Assembly: GCA_030762895.1 (NCBI GenBank)
Contig: CM061067.1
Span: 49,811,667-49,875,666 of the forward strand
Source: Sophora flavescens
Taxonomy: Eukaryota > Streptophyta > Magnoliopsida > Fabales > Fabaceae
DNA: 64,000 nt
Direction: 5' to 3'
Shown here one piece after another: positions 1 to 11,560 of the stretch. A model generated the notes under the pieces. It was not told the DNA's origin. It saw only the letters and a list, made by a program, of their open reading frames with translations, and did not search any database. Positions within the stretch are counted from its first letter, which is position 1, and every line of letters begins with the position of its first letter. The position numbers and the translations under genes are program-made.

Positions 1-25
1 TCTATTGCTTTATATCTTACCTTTT

Positions 26-212
26 TTTTTGTTATAAAAAAAATTTAGGGTGAGGGAATGATGTCTCACCAAGGCAGGAAAGATCTTCGGGCTCTATGAA
101 TACCTATAAAGAGATTTATATTTACCTTATCCCAAGGAGATTGGTGAGTTCTCGAACCTACAACCTGTCAGATACGAGACTCTTTCATGCTACACTAGAC
201 AAACCTTAAGAC
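26..212 (-). mobile_element. tRNA-derived SINE, copy A
   Basis: This is the reverse complement, with divergence, of the SINE at 22051-22243. Read on the minus strand it begins with a box A-like GTCTAGTGTAGCATGA and a box B-like GGTTCGAGAAC, and ends in an A-rich tail (T-rich on the plus strand near 26-40). The direct repeat TTATATCTTACCTTTT flanks it at 10-25 and 213-228, a 16-bp target-site duplication typical of LINE-mediated insertion. It encodes no protein; RNA polymerase III transcription from the internal boxes is inferred. Confidence 0.8.
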
Positions 213-228
213 TTATATCTTACCTTTT

Positions 229-1184
229 CTAGGGCTCTATTAAGGACTATGACTTATATATGTCATATAATGTGAAAACACTTTGTTATTGTGATAGGTA
301 AAAATATTAAATTTTGATCATTGAATCTTATCAATATATATTAAAAGATAAATGCACGCACTTTTTAAGTAATCGTGTGACTATTAAGTAATTTTTAATT
401 TGAGTTTAATTTTTATGTATTGTCAGTATAAAGATTTTTACACTGATAATCAATGAGAAATCATAGAATTGATGATTTTTAAGGTGGTTTGGATAAGAAT
501 CAAAGATTTGTAATGATGTGTCAATTTCTGATTGATCGATAGTATAAAAAATCTTTATACTGTCAATATATATCAATTAAATCCTTTTAATTTTGACAAT
601 CCAATTATAGTTTTTTTTTGAAAGGACAATCCAGTTATAGTTATATGGTTAAGATTTGCTCATCTTACATTTTATTTAAATATATACTTATATAACTATC
701 ATATCAGGCGAGAACATTTTCATATCATGAGAGATGGGAACACTGAATATTGACAATTAGATGATAATTAGATTGTAAAGATTAGCACCAAAAAATTTTT
801 TTTGTTAGATTCGAAGATAATTAAATGCATGTGACCTTAGAGGCAATTAGATCTTAATTAAATTAAGCAACTTTCAATCTTGATAGAGGAGCTTGTCAAA
901 AAAAAAAAAAAAACTTGATCTATAGTTGTATGGTCAAAACTTGTCATTCTGAGGGGTGCGAGAAATAAACATTGGTCATTAAATCTTACTTAAATTGTCA
1001 AGAATAAAAAATAAATATTATTTTAAGTGATCATGCTACCTTTAAATAGCTTAATCTTCATAGTAGATATATATAACTGTATGGGCGAAATTTGTTTCCT
1101 CATTAATTACTAATTTTTTTAATACAAAGAGTTAGCTAGTTAAAGGATTTATTATGGTAATGACTTCCAAAAGTAAAATTGAAA
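229..1184. other. AT-rich non-coding spacer
   Basis: Apart from the MITE-like element at 391-594 there is no coding signal here. Two stretches near 310-385 and 967-1055 look like diverged copies of one another (both contain a TTAAATCTTA-like core and AAAAATAAA runs). Poly-A/T tracts occur at about 609-618 and 899-913. These are probably decayed transposon remnants; nothing more can be supported. Confidence 0.4.
391..594. mobile_element. MITE-like foldback element
   Basis: A left arm at about 397-455 (core TGTCAGTATAAAGATTTTT) pairs with an inverted right arm at about 536-594 (core AAATCTTTATACTGTCAATA). The imperfect terminal inverted repeats are about 50 bp each around an 80-bp non-coding centre. 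There is no ORF. Similar TGACAGTATAAAGA-type MITEs are, from memory, common in legume genomes. The exact ends and the short TSD are unclear. Confidence 0.6.
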
Positions 1185-1670
1185 TGAAGGAGTAATACTA
1201 AATCATAGACACCATATTGCATGTTTGCATGTTGCATAAAAGAGAAGGATTAAGAATATGATGTGTACCTGGTGCTAAAGGATTCATTACAAGTGTGCCT
1301 AACGGTTCAATTCTAACAGTGAATCAACTATCTTCTTCTTCTTCTTAGAATATCATTTTCTGCAAATTAATGAGAGAGAACTCCTCCTAACCTGAGGAGC
1401 TTTTTCCTGATTCACACTTAAATAAAACTGTGAATGGGGACATCTTTATAACTCCATCAGATGGGATGAGGGACCTCTCATGGGCTTTTATAAAATGGCT
1501 CAACCCATTATGGTACAATTTTATAAGCCAAAGCCCAAATTACAGTATTCATAAAATTGACCCATGCATTATTAGAAATAGAAGAAATCACATAATTGAT
1601 ATATTAAATGATTAATGATTTTAATTGTTGATTAATGCTAATCCATACAAGAATTAAAGAAAAGTCAACA
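1185..1670 (-). repeat. 3' LTR of the copia element
   Basis: This is a direct repeat of 20395-20879. On the minus strand it starts TGTTGACTTTTC and ends CCTTCA. A TATA-like TTTATAAAAG lies at 1485-1494 (minus) and another TTATAAAG near 1445-1452. Differences from the 5' LTR are scattered substitutions and small indels, so the insertion is not recent. Confidence 0.88.
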
Positions 1671-2015
1671 ATTCTCTGACTTGGATAGCATTAGTCAACC
1701 ATTAAAATACAAGAATCATTATGACTAGAATAACAACTATGGTCAAAGCATGTGTCAATCAATAGTGTAGGAAACATAAGCTTTAACACAACAGGCATAA
1801 TATCCGATAGGGATATAGATCATGTATGTCAAAATACTCATATTTCACATAAAGAACAATAAATATAGAGAAGCATAATTAATTAAGAGATATATGCAAT
1901 TCAAGAATGGTCCAAGCATCTGAATATGTCATAAGAGATATGATAATATAAGTGACGTCATTTCATACATATCTCATAAGAATGACAAAAGAAAATATAT
2001 AATTTCAGACTCCCA
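1671..2015 (-). other. copia 3' untranslated region between RNase H and LTR
   Basis: About 345 bp of AT-rich sequence with no ORF. A purine run (AGTGGGAG on the minus strand, about 2008-2015) directly follows the RNase H stop and resembles the polypurine tract of many plant copia elements, yet the repeated LTR begins only at 1670. It is either an extra upstream polypurine tract or a remnant. Confidence 0.5.
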
Positions 2016-2865
2016 CTAACCCAATACATCAAAAGACTTAACTAAGCCCATATGAGCTTCATGATTCTGAAAAACTCCAACTGCTAAGCCTTTAGTTAGT
2101 GGATCTGCTAACATATTCTTTGTAGCAAGATATTCAATTCGAGTCTGAAACTCTAGAATTTTCTCTCTAACAAACAGGTATTTAATATCAAAATGTTTTG
2201 AACGAGAATAACTCCTGTTGTTTTGAGAGAAATGCACAGCAGCAGTATTGTCACAATATATAACAAGTGACCTAGATATGCTTTCAACAATATGAAAGCT
2301 AGAGATTAAATTTTTCAGCCACATAGCTTGACAAGTAGCCTCATAGAAAGCGACATACTCTGCCTCCATAGTAGAAGTAGCTATAAGAGTTTGTTTAACA
2401 CTCTTCCAAGAAATAGCTCCTCCTACCATCATAAAAATAGAGACGGAAGTAGATTTTCGGTCATCAGGGCAACCAGCAAAATCAGAATCAGAATAACCAA
2501 TGACCTGAAGTTGATCAGACTTCTTATAGGTCAACATATAATCTTTGGTTCTCTGTAAATATCTCATGACCCTTTTTACGGATTTCCAATGACCCAAATC
2601 TGGGTTGCTCAAGTATCTCCCTAAAGCATTAACAATAAAAGCAATATAGGGACGAGTACAAACTTGAGCGTACATTAAACAACCAACAGCGGAAGCATAT
2701 GAGACCTTCATCATTTCTGCTTTCTCCATATCATTATGAGGACATTGAGTCTTAGAAAGTTTATCACCCTTTTGAACAGGTGCCGCACATGGGGAGCAAG
2801 AAATCATATTAAATCGCTTAAGAATTCTTCCAATATATGCTTTCTGAGACAATCCAAGAACACCA
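2016..2865 (-). pseudogene. copia RT C-terminus and RNase H (interrupted pol)
   Basis: This is the last ~280 residues of the copia polyprotein. Visible are the RT/RNase H connection (VSYASAVGCLMYAQVCTRP, RYLQRTKDYML) and RNase H motifs (GYSDSDFAGCPDDRKST, ATSTMEAEYVAF, YCDNTAAVHFSQN, SKHFDIKYLFVREKI). RNase H degrades the RNA strand of RNA:DNA hybrids during reverse transcription. The reading frame runs into the Tekay insert at 2866. Codons join in frame with 10831 upward when the insert and one CACCA copy are removed, so the insertion itself is what broke this part of the gene. The end (HEAHMGLVKSFDVLG) is normal for Tnt1-like elements. Confidence 0.88.
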
Positions 2866-3559
2866 TGTAACACCCTTCGTTACATTAGTAACCCAAAACA
2901 AAATCAATGAAAAATCCTTTAAATAGTTTTAAATTAAACAAACGTGTCATAAAAATTTAACGACTTAATCGGGTCTGAAAATACCTCATATTAATTAAAA
3001 TAGATATAAAGTATCCAAGTGATAATATAATAATAAATCCATACATCCAAATAAAAACCCCAAGCCTCAAAAACCGGGCGTCAACTAATAAACCCAACGA
3101 TAAATAAATAAAAATGTCTAGCCACATACGGCCCCTTATTTAAGAAAATACCAACCAAGCTAGGAATAATAACTAAGAAGATTCGCTAGGTCTTCAATCT
3201 TCTCCAGTCTCAGTGATGTCATCCTCGTGCTCTGAAAACAACACTTTTTAATGAGATATAATCCCAGTGAATAAAAATAATCGTTTGATGAAAAGGTTCG
3301 CAAATAGTGTTGTTTTTAGCCGGCGCGGTAACCGGAAAACATTCATGGTACCCGCTAATTTTTAAAATATCGAATATAATAAAACTCCAAAATAATAAAT
3401 ATATATAAATAAAATTAATGTCAAGCATTTAAAGCACAAACTCATAAGCTCAGCAACGGCCACATCTCATTGTATTTAATCACATTCACCATACAAACTC
3501 TACACAATGCAACTCCACGAACATGACTCGGTGATTCTCAGAATCACTTAACTTGACTC

Positions 3560-3830
3560 TTTGGTTCCCAGAATCGGTGTGAATCCCAGATCTACTAAGG
3601 TCTATGAGCTCATATCCATGCAATGGCGTCCCACTGCCTTCCCCATCCCGGATGGGGTATCTAATATCCCATCCCAGATGTGGATATTTTCAATGAATTG
3701 ATATCCCATCCTAGATGGTGATATCTCTCATCCTATTCCCGGAATAGAATGTACAACCGTCACCCTTTCCCGGAAGGTGATGACTAGCTCATATGTACCA
3801 TACAATATGTCATCCCAGATGACTACCAAA
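3560..3830. repeat. array of short palindromes in Tekay LTR
   Basis: At least six short inverted repeats follow one another, each centred on CCCGG, CCCAG or CCTAG. They include CCCCATCC/GGATGGGG (near 3641-3657), ATATCCCATC/GATGTGGATAT, GATATCCCATC/GATGGTGATATC, CTATTCC/GGAATAG, CACCCTTTCC/GGAAGGTG and GTCATC/GATGAC. Loops are one to three bases. The same array occurs in the other LTR at about 9395-9665 with substitutions. See findings. Confidence 0.75.
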
Positions 3831-4771
3831 TAGGTTCTCAGATTCCATATATCACAAACAATGATATAATGTCATGCCGAGTCAATGCTATCACATCATA
3901 AAATACATATAGGCATGTCAATCAACAATAACTCATACCAACCAAATATATTTGTTAACAATTATTAAAGTATTATATATATATATATATATTCCAAATA
4001 ATATAACAATTAAAATAATTCAAAACACCACAAACATAAACTATGCGTCAGGGACATAATAAGGAATTGTGGTTCCAATTCATGTGATTAGTTTTATTTC
4101 TTTTAAAAGGAGCATTTGACGCATAGGGCATATTCTCCATTTTATGAATTATAAGACTCAGGGAAGCTTGGAATTGAAAACGGGAATTCACGTGAGACTT
4201 CCTTTGGCAATTGTCTTTCCATAAAACAATTAAAAGAAAGATGTTTACACAATACAATAATTTAATATAAAGCTATTTCATTATAAATTTCAAGAAAATC
4301 CGCTTATTAAATTAATTCCTCAAACACAACCAATATGTTTTAAGAGTCTCAAATCAAGAACTAAGAACCCTAAAATATTTTACTATTTCCAAAAGACAAA
4401 GTTACATGTAGAAGCATCAAATTATCTGTACCATGAAAGTGTGAAAAAAGTTATTTTTACTCACCTTTTGTAGACCTCCAATGTGCTCTAAAAGTTACGT
4501 ATGATAAGGATTTGCGCTTCCCTAAAAATTCCCCTCCCGTTTGGTGGCGTTCTTGGATCTGTGTTGTTGCGGTTGTACTGGCAAGGAAAGGAAGTACACG
4601 ACGAAATAACCTCCTGCGGCGCTCCTCCTTCTTTTTCTTTTGGTTACTAACCTACATATACCAAGTGTCAGCGCATAGGTTTGTCCCTGTTTTTTTAATT
4701 AGTTTGGCAAAATCCGGAAGTGGGCACAAGGCCCTGTACACCACTATCACATATATCCTGTACGCCACTAT

Positions 4772-4902
4772 CATATATATATATATATATATATATAATA
4801 TTCTTTTAAAATAATTAAGTAATTTCAATAAATCCTTATACTATTAAATTCTTCACACTAAACCTCTTAATTATATTTTATTTATACTATACATTTTAAT
4901 AA

Positions 4903-4939
<37 letters not shown>
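4772..4939. repeat. (AT)n microsatellites in LTR
   Basis: There are two (AT)n tracts, about 4772-4797 and 4906-4939, plus a shorter one at 3973-3992. The matching tracts in the other LTR (9787-9813, 10593-10630, 10739-10789) are longer, so most of the LTR length difference comes from repeat slippage. Confidence 0.9.
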
Positions 4940-4941
<2 letters not shown>

Positions 4942-4973
4942 ACTTAATTATAGTAAATTTCTAGGATGTTACA

Positions 4974-4988
4974 TTTTCTCCCCTCCTT
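4974..4988 (-). promoter_or_regulatory. polypurine tract of Tekay element
   Basis: On the minus strand this reads TAAGGAGGGGAGAAAA immediately before the 3' LTR start TGTAACATCC. It primes plus-strand DNA synthesis. Just upstream is the GGGGACGAAATT-type motif that typically precedes the tract in chromoviruses (near 4994-5012). Confidence 0.9.
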
Positions 4989-5072
4989 AGAGAATTTCGT
5001 CCCCGAAATTCGCCTCATACTCACACACTTATCTTAACATATGACATATTCAAACGTAAAAGTTACCATACC

Positions 5073-6575
5073 TTAGATAATAAAATCTGGGTATTGACGC
5101 ACGATGTCCTCCTCCATCTCCCAAGAGGCTTCCTCAGGAGTCAATCCGTCCCATAACACTTTCACCAATGGAATTGCCTTGCTCCTTATAGTTTTAGTGC
5201 TCTTGTCCAAGATTTGACTAGGCTTTGGCTTATAGATCAAATTATCCTTCAATTGTACAGGCTCAGGGGCTATCACATGAGATTCATCAGGCACATATTT
5301 TCTGAGTTGCGACACATGGAAAACATCATGAAGGTTTGCCAACTGTGGCGGAAGAGCCAATTGATAAGCAACATGCCCGACTCTTTTAAGGATTTGGAAA
5401 GGTCCCATGAAACGAGGATTTACTTGTGGACTTTCATCGACCTCCCTATCCCCGTCTTAGGAGTGACTCTCAAAAATACATGCCCACTTTCCTGGAATTC
5501 TAGAGGCTTTCTCCTTTTGTCGGCATAGCTCTTTTGTCTAATTTGCGTCGTGCGCATCCTTTCCCTAATCATTTTGATTCTCTCAGAGGTTTCCTGGACC
5601 AATTCAGGTCCTATCAAGGTTTTCTCACCTACCTCACACCAACATAAAGGGGACCTACACTTCCTCCCTTATAGGGCCTCATAGGGTGCCATGCCTATAC
5701 TAGCGTGATAACTATTGTTATACGCAAACTCAATGAGAGGTAGGGATCTATCCCAACTCCCAACTTCATCCAAGACACATGCCCTAAGCATGTCCTCAAG
5801 GGTCTGAATGGTCCGCTCCGACTGACCATCCGTTTGGGGATGATAGGTCATGCTAAGGTTCAACTTAGTCCCAAAGGCTTGCTGAAAAGCCCTCCAAAAT
5901 CTAGAGGTAAACCTCGGGTCTCTATCTAACACTATAGATGTGGATATCCCATGAAGCTTGACTATTTCCTTGATATAGGGGTATGCCAACTTGTCTAAGC
6001 TATAGGTTGCCTTAATTGGCAAGAAGTGGGCAGACTTGGTCAACCTATCCACTATCACCCAAATGGCGTCTAAGCCCAAACGCGTCTTAGGTAACCCTAT
6101 CACAAAGTCCATAGAAATTCTCTCTCACTTTCATTCTGGAATCTCCAAGGACTACAACAACCCCGAAGGCTTCTGATGTTCTATCTTATCCTTTTGGCAC
6201 ACTAAACACCTAGTTACGAAGCTAGCCACATACTTTTTCATTCCTGGCCACCAATACATCCTCTTAAGGTCTTGGTAAATCTTAGTTATTCCAGGGTGTA
6301 TGGTGAACTTTTCCCTTATGAGCTTCCTCTAATATCTTCTCTCTAAGGCTCCCTTCCTTAGGAACAACGATCCTATTCTTAAACTCCACTAGCCCATCAA
6401 CAGACAACTCGTAACCCTCTTGTCCCAACCGAGACTGCAACTCCTGGTCTAAAAGTTGTTCCCGCCTAACCTCATCTCTAAGGTCACTATTAATTTCCAA
6501 CCTATTCAACTTCAAGCTTAAGACATTCAAGGACACATCCCAAGCCATTCTTAGATGCGTCGCAGTATACCACAA
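5073..6575 (-). pseudogene. chromovirus integrase with chromodomain-like C-terminus
   Basis: Integrase fragments lie in shifted frames. The catalytic core (5669-6112) shows MDFVIGLPKTR, IVDRLTKSAHF (first Asp), LDRDPRFTSRFW (second Asp) and YHPQTDGQSERTIQTLE (catalytic Glu), so D, D and E are all visible. The N-terminal zinc-binding HHCC region near 6120-6330 is broken by shifts and stops. The C-terminal part (5073-5617) has GPFQILKRVGHVAYQLALP and ends with a chromodomain-like segment (EASWEMEEDIVRQYPDFI), which in this clade targets heterochromatin. Intact, it would insert element cDNA into the host chromosome. Frameshifts near 5410 and 5640 and an upstream deletion make it non-functional. 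Confidence 0.88.
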
Positions 6576-7973
6576 AACTCACTAAGGGATCCGGTATAGT
6601 TAAGACTGGTGATGACACCAATCTCCTCTTAAGCTCTTGGAACCCGTCCTCACACTCCCGGTCCCACACAAAAGGTTTCCCTTCCCTAGTCAACTGGGTC
6701 AAGGTAAGTCTAGTCTAGAGAACCCCTCTATGAACTTCCTATAGTAACCAGCTGAGTCTAAGAAACTTCTCACTTCGGTTACTGTCTTAGGTTGTTCCCA
6801 TCCCAACACCGCATCAACTTTAGAGGAATCAACCGCTACACCATCCTTTGAGATGGTGTGTCCTAAAAACTTTACCTCGTCTAGCCGAAACTCACACTTC
6901 TCCGGTTTAGCATAAAGACGCTCGTCCCTTAAGATCTGCAACACCAACCTTAAGTGTTCTCCATGTTCTTCTGGTGTCCTAGAGTATATTAAAATATCAT
7001 CTATGAACACCACCACAAACCTGTCCAAAAAGGTTGTTCCCATCCCAACACCGCATCAACTTTAGAGGAATCAACCGCTACACCATCCTTTGAGATGGTG
7101 TGTCCTAAAAACTTTACCTCGTCTAGCCGAAACTCACACTTCTCCGGTTTAGCATAAAGACGCTCGTCCCTTAAGATCTGCAACACCAACCTTAAGTGTT
7201 CTCCATGTTCTTCTGGTGTCCTAGAGTATATTAAAATATCATCTATGAACACCACCACAAACCTGTCCAAAAAGGTCCTAAAGATCCGATTTCATGTAGT
7301 CCATGAAAACGGCTGGGGTGTTGGTCACACCAAAGGGCATCACTACATACTCATAATGCCCATACCTTGTCCTGAAGGCTGTCTTAGGGTTGTCCTCGCC
7401 TCTAACTCTAATTTGGTGGTATCCCGATCTTAGATCTACTTTGGAAAACATTGACGCTCCCCTAAATTGATCTAAGAGGTCATCTATCCTAGGCAAGGGA
7501 TATTTGTTCTTGATGGTTACCTTATTCAGCTGCCTATAGTCAACACACAACCTCATACTACCATCTTTCTTCCTCACTAGAAGCACTGGTGCTCCCCAAG
7601 GTGACACACTAGGCCTAATGAACCCTTTTTGTAACATATCCTCTATCTGTTTCTTGAGCTCGCTCAACTCTAGAGGTGCCATCCTATAGGGTGCTACTGA
7701 TACAGGTCCACTCCCCGGTACTAGATCCATGGTAAACTCAATCTCTCTATCTGGAGGTAAATTAGAGACATCCGTAGGAAACACATCTGGGAACTCACAC
7801 ACAATAGGCAGCGCCGCTATATCACTTTCAGCCTCTATCTTAGTAGAAAAGAGAAGTATATATCCCTGAGCCCCCTCAACTAAGCACTTATTACAAGAAA
7901 CAAGAAATACAATTTGGGTCGACACCGAAGGATCACTCAACATTGGTTGTGAAGAAACAACAAAAGAAAACAA
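6576..7973 (-). pseudogene. chromovirus reverse transcriptase / RNase H
   Basis: The N-terminal RT half (7278-7973) shows FPDVFPTDVSNLPPDREIEF, PYRMAPLELSELKKQ, KKDGSMRLCVDYRQLN, KYPLPRIDDLLDQ and FSKVDLRSGYHQIRV. The catalytic FIDDILIYS box follows (about 6990-7020 and again about 7230-7260), then EKCEFRLDEVKFLGH and the RNase H start FVVYCDASKNGLGCVL. RT copies element RNA into DNA. Two faults are clear. A 242-bp tandem duplication repeats the FIDD box and shifts the frame. RNase H is cut off after GCVL and fused to the region before integrase. The residues present match Tekay/Del RT best. Confidence 0.9.
6789..7272 (-). repeat. 242-bp tandem duplication inside RT
   Basis: Segment 6789-7030 is repeated at 7031-7272 with no visible difference. 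The junction reads AAAAAGGTTGTTCC where the original would continue into the upstream RT. Because 242 is not divisible by three, it shifts the frame and creates two overlapping ORFs that both contain the FIDD catalytic box. Confidence 0.92.
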
Positions 7974-8661
7974 TAGTCCTATCAGAGTACTTTATGACAA
8001 TAAGCCTAGACGACAAACAGTCCTTACCAATAATTGCATCCATCCCACACATTGATAACAAGAACGATGACATAAGGCACATCCAGATGCACAAGAAAAT
8101 GATTTAAATAAGCACCGGAAGTAATAAGATTATCTCCCAAAGAAGTACTAACACATGAATCAAAGGACAAATGAAAGATAGGTAACTTCAAATTTCACAC
8201 ATGAAGGATATACCAAAAAAAAAATGTGTTGCTCCTGAATCAAACAATATAGTAACCTTTTATCCTATACGAAAAGGAGAAATTCAGTCTTCCTCAGATC
8301 TAAACTGCCTCGGAATGATGGCGGTTCGTTCTTCTTGAATTCGAAAAGCCCCACGTGCTAAGGATCCTAAGTTGTCACAACTCCATCAGTGACTGGCCTC
8401 CATTCCCTTTCAGTTGACGGAGAGTCTCCGCCTGCCCTTGCATAGCTCTGACTATACGATCAAAAGTTGATGCAAGTGCAACATTCGTCCCTCGCCTATT
8501 AAAAGCCATAAATCTGCTCACTACCAATGAAATACTGGGTTGATCAGGTTCAATATCCCAAGGAAAAGCATGCAGCATTTATAACTCTAACAAGCATCCT
8601 ATGCGCCCAGGTTTTGTTTTTGAAAAAAGCCCCACTACCACAGTCCGATTTAGAATCGAAC
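7974..8661 (-). pseudogene. chromovirus protease and gag remnants
   Basis: The aspartic-protease active site LFDSGA reads on the minus strand at about 8231-8247, followed by broken sequence corresponding to the protease-RT linker (about 7974-8200). A 67-residue ORF at 8375-8578 (ATFDRIVRAMQ-like region) is probably the N-terminal part of gag. The rest of gag, including the zinc knuckle, is missing, so the coat protein cannot be made. Protease would normally cleave Gag-Pol. The boundary between the fragments, near 8290-8375, is not clear. Confidence 0.6.
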
Positions 8662-8674
8662 TGCTCTGATACCA
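8662..8674 (-). promoter_or_regulatory. primer-binding site, tRNA-Met type
   Basis: The minus strand reads TGGTATCAGAGCA, the standard plant initiator tRNA-Met complement. It sits four bases inside the 5' LTR end at 8679 and primes minus-strand DNA synthesis. Confidence 0.9.
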
Positions 8675-8678
8675 TAAA

Positions 8679-10590
8679 TGTAACACCCTTCGTTACATTA
8701 GTAACCCAAAACAAAATCAATGAAAAATCCTTTAAATAGTTTTAAATTAAACAAACATGTCATAAAAATTTCGCGACTTAATCGGGTCTGAAAATACCTC
8801 ATATTAATTAAAATAGATATAAAGTATCCAAGCAATAATATAATAATAAATCTATACATCCAAATAAAAACCCCAAGCCTCAAAAACCGGGCGTCAACTA
8901 ATAAACCCAACGATAAATAAATAAAAACGTCTAGCCACATACAGCCCCTTATTTAAGAAAATACCAACCAAGCTAGGAATAATAACTAAGAAGATTCGCT
9001 ATGTCTTCAATCCTCTCCAGTCCCAGTGATGTCGTCCTCGTGCTCTGAAAACAACACTTTTTAATGAGATATAATCCCAGTGAATAAAAATAATCGTTTG
9101 ATGAAAAGGTTCGCAACTAGTGTTGTTTTCAGCCGGCGCGATAACTGGAAAAACATTCATGGTACCAGCTAATTTTTAAAATATCGAATACAATAAAACT
9201 CTAAAATAATAAATATATATAAATAAAATTAATGTCAAGCATTTAAAGCACAAACTCATGAGCTCAGCAACGGCCACATCTCATTGCATTTAATCACATT
9301 CACCATACAAACTCTACACAATGCAACTCCACGAACATGACTCGGTGATTCCCATAATCACTTAACTTGACTCTTTGGTTCCCAGAACCGGTGTGAATCC
9401 CAGATCCACTAAGGTCTTTGAGCTCATATCCATGCAATGGCGTCCCACTGCCTTCCCCATCCCGGATGGGGGTATCTAATATCCCATACCATATGTGGAT
9501 ATTTTCAATGAATTGATATCCCATCCCAGATGGTGATATCTCTCATCCTATTCCCGGAATAGAATGTACAACCGTCACCCCTTCCCGGAAGGTGATGACC
9601 AACTCACATGTACCATACAATATGTCATCCCAGATGACTACCAAATAGGTTCTCAGATTCCATATATCACAAACAATGATATAATGTCATGCCGAGTCAA
9701 CGCTATCACATCATAAAATACATATAGGCATGTCAATCAACAATAACTCATACCAACCAAATATATTTGTTAACAATTACTAAAGTATTATATATATATA
9801 TATATATATATATTCCAAATAATATAACAATTAAAATAATTCAAAGCACCACAAACATAAACTATGCGTCAGGGACATAATAAGGAATTGTGGTTCCAAT
9901 TCATGTGATTAGTTTTATTTCTTTTAAAAGGAGCATTTGACGCATAGGGCCTATTCTCCATTTTATGAATTATACGACTCAGGGAAGCTTGGAATTGAAA
10001 GCGGGAATTCACGTGAGACTTCCTTTGGCAATTGTCTTTCCATAAAACAATTAAAAGAAAGATGTTTACACAATACAGTAATTTAATATAAAGCTATTTC
10101 ATTATAAATTTCAAGAAAATCTGCTTATTAAATTAATTCCTCAAACACAACCAATATGTTTTAAGAGTCTCAAATCAAGAACCAAGAACCCTAAAATATT
10201 TTACTATTTCCAAAAGACAAAGTTACATGTAGAAGCATCAAATTATCTGTACCATAAAAGTGTGAGAAAAGTTATTTTTACTCACCTTTTACAGACCTCC
10301 AATATGCTCTAAAAATTACGTATGATAAGGATTTGCGTTTCCCTAAAAATTTCCCTCCCGTTTGGTGGAGTTCTTGGATCTGTGTTGTTACGGTTGTACT
10401 GGCAAGGAAAGGAAGTACCCGACGAAATAACCTCCTGCGGCGCTCCTCCTTCTTTTTCTTTTGGTTACTAACCTATATATACCAAGTGTCAGCGCATAGG
10501 TTTGTCCCCTTTTTTTAAATTAGTTTGGCAAAATCCGGAAGTGGGCACAAGGCCATGTACGCCACTATCACATATATCCTGTACGCCACT

Positions 10591-10635
<45 letters not shown>

Positions 10636-10735
10636 CTTTTAAAATAATTAAGTAATTTCAATAAATCCTTATACTATTAAATTCTTCACACTAAACCTCT
10701 TAATTATATTTTATTTATACTATACATTTTAATAA

Positions 10736-10791
<56 letters not shown>

Positions 10792-10825
10792 CAACTTAAT
10801 TATAGTAAATTTCTAGGATGTTACA
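8679..10825 (-). repeat. 5' LTR of the Tekay element
   Basis: It is 2147 bp and colinear with 2866-4973. Differences are mainly single substitutions and longer AT tracts, indicating a fairly young insertion. The palindrome array recurs at about 9395-9665 with small changes. No gene is credible here. Confidence 0.92.
10593..10789. repeat. (AT)n microsatellites in 5' LTR
   Basis: Two long (AT)n tracts, 10593-10630 and 10739-10789, are the expanded counterparts of 4772-4797 and 4906-4939. Confidence 0.9.
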
Positions 10826-10830
10826 CACCA

Positions 10831-11560
10831 CATGACCTATCACGATGAATTTGGATGCCTAAAACAACTGAAGCATCACGAAGGTCTTTCATATCAAAGT
10901 GGCTACTCAACATCAATTTTGTATCAGTCAAAAGATTAGCGTAACTGCTAGCAAGAAGAATATCATCAACATAAAGAATAAGAATTATAAAGCCGCTCCC
11001 ACTATTCTTCAAGTAAATGCACTGGTCTGAGGCATTTTCCTTGAAGCCAAAAGAAGTGACAACCTGGTCAAATTTTATATACCATTGCCTCGATGCTTGT
11101 TTAAGTCCATAAACATACTTTTTCAGCCTACAAACCAAGTTTTCTTTGCCTGGTTCAAAAAAACCTTCAGACTGAACCATATAAACATCTTCAGCAAGGT
11201 CTCCATTCAGAAAAGCCATCTTCACATCCATTTGGTGAAGTTCTAAATTGAAATAAGAAACTAAAGCCACGACGACTCGCAAAGCATCCTTGGAAGAAAC
11301 CGGTGAGAAAGTCTCCTTATAATCGACGCCTTCTCTTTGACTATAACCTTTTGCTACTAGTCTGGCTTTGTATCTTTCAATTCTACCATCTGGACTGCGC
11401 TTGGTTTTGAAAATCCATTTGCATCCAACAGGTTTGCAACCAACTAGTAATTCTATGAGATCCTAAACAGCATTATGAGACATGGAATACAATTCATCAT
11501 GCATGGCATTTAGCCAATCAGAAGCATAAGAGCAAGAGATTGCCTCCTTAAAAGTGATAG
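10831..11560 (-). pseudogene. copia reverse transcriptase, N-terminal and catalytic part
   Basis: The minus strand shows the RT start region (about 11283-11540: KWIFKTKRSPDGRIERYKAR, LVAKGYSQREGVDYKETFSPV) and then an ORF (10821-11282) with HQMDVKMAFLNGDLAEDVYM, CRLKKYVYGLKQASRQWY and the catalytic LYVDDILLAS box. It is cut after RDRSCG by the Tekay insertion. Translation resumes in frame at 2865 downward once the insert and one TSD are removed. There is an in-frame stop upstream near 11463. The motifs place it with Tnt1-like plant copia elements. Confidence 0.9.

Larger units (their letters stand above)
2866..4973 (-). repeat. 3' LTR of the Tekay element
   Basis: It is 2108 bp long and nearly identical to 8679-10825. 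On the plus strand it runs from TGTAACACCC to GATGTTACA. It contains a palindrome array (3560-3830) and AT microsatellites. ORFs seen on the plus strand inside it lie opposite to element transcription and are not credible genes. The large size is normal for Tekay LTRs. Confidence 0.92.
2866..10825 (-). mobile_element. Tekay/Del-type chromovirus (Ty3/gypsy), degraded
   Basis: This is a 7.96-kb insert flanked by CACCA at 2861-2865 and 10826-10830. LTRs of 2108 and 2147 bp carry TGTAACA-type ends. A polypurine tract lies at 4974-4988 and a tRNA-Met primer site at 8662-8674 (minus strand). The order protease, RT, RNase H, integrase, chromodomain-like tail defines a chromovirus. The internal region is only ~3.7 kb: most of gag and part of the RNase H/integrase are deleted, and RT holds a frameshifting 242-bp duplication. 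The copy could move only if helped in trans. Confidence 0.92.

Noticed and set aside
4512..4814. 100-residue ORF repeated at 10333-10518
   Set aside because: Lies in the Tekay LTR on the strand opposite to element transcription and ends in the AT microsatellite; present in both copies only because the LTR is duplicated.
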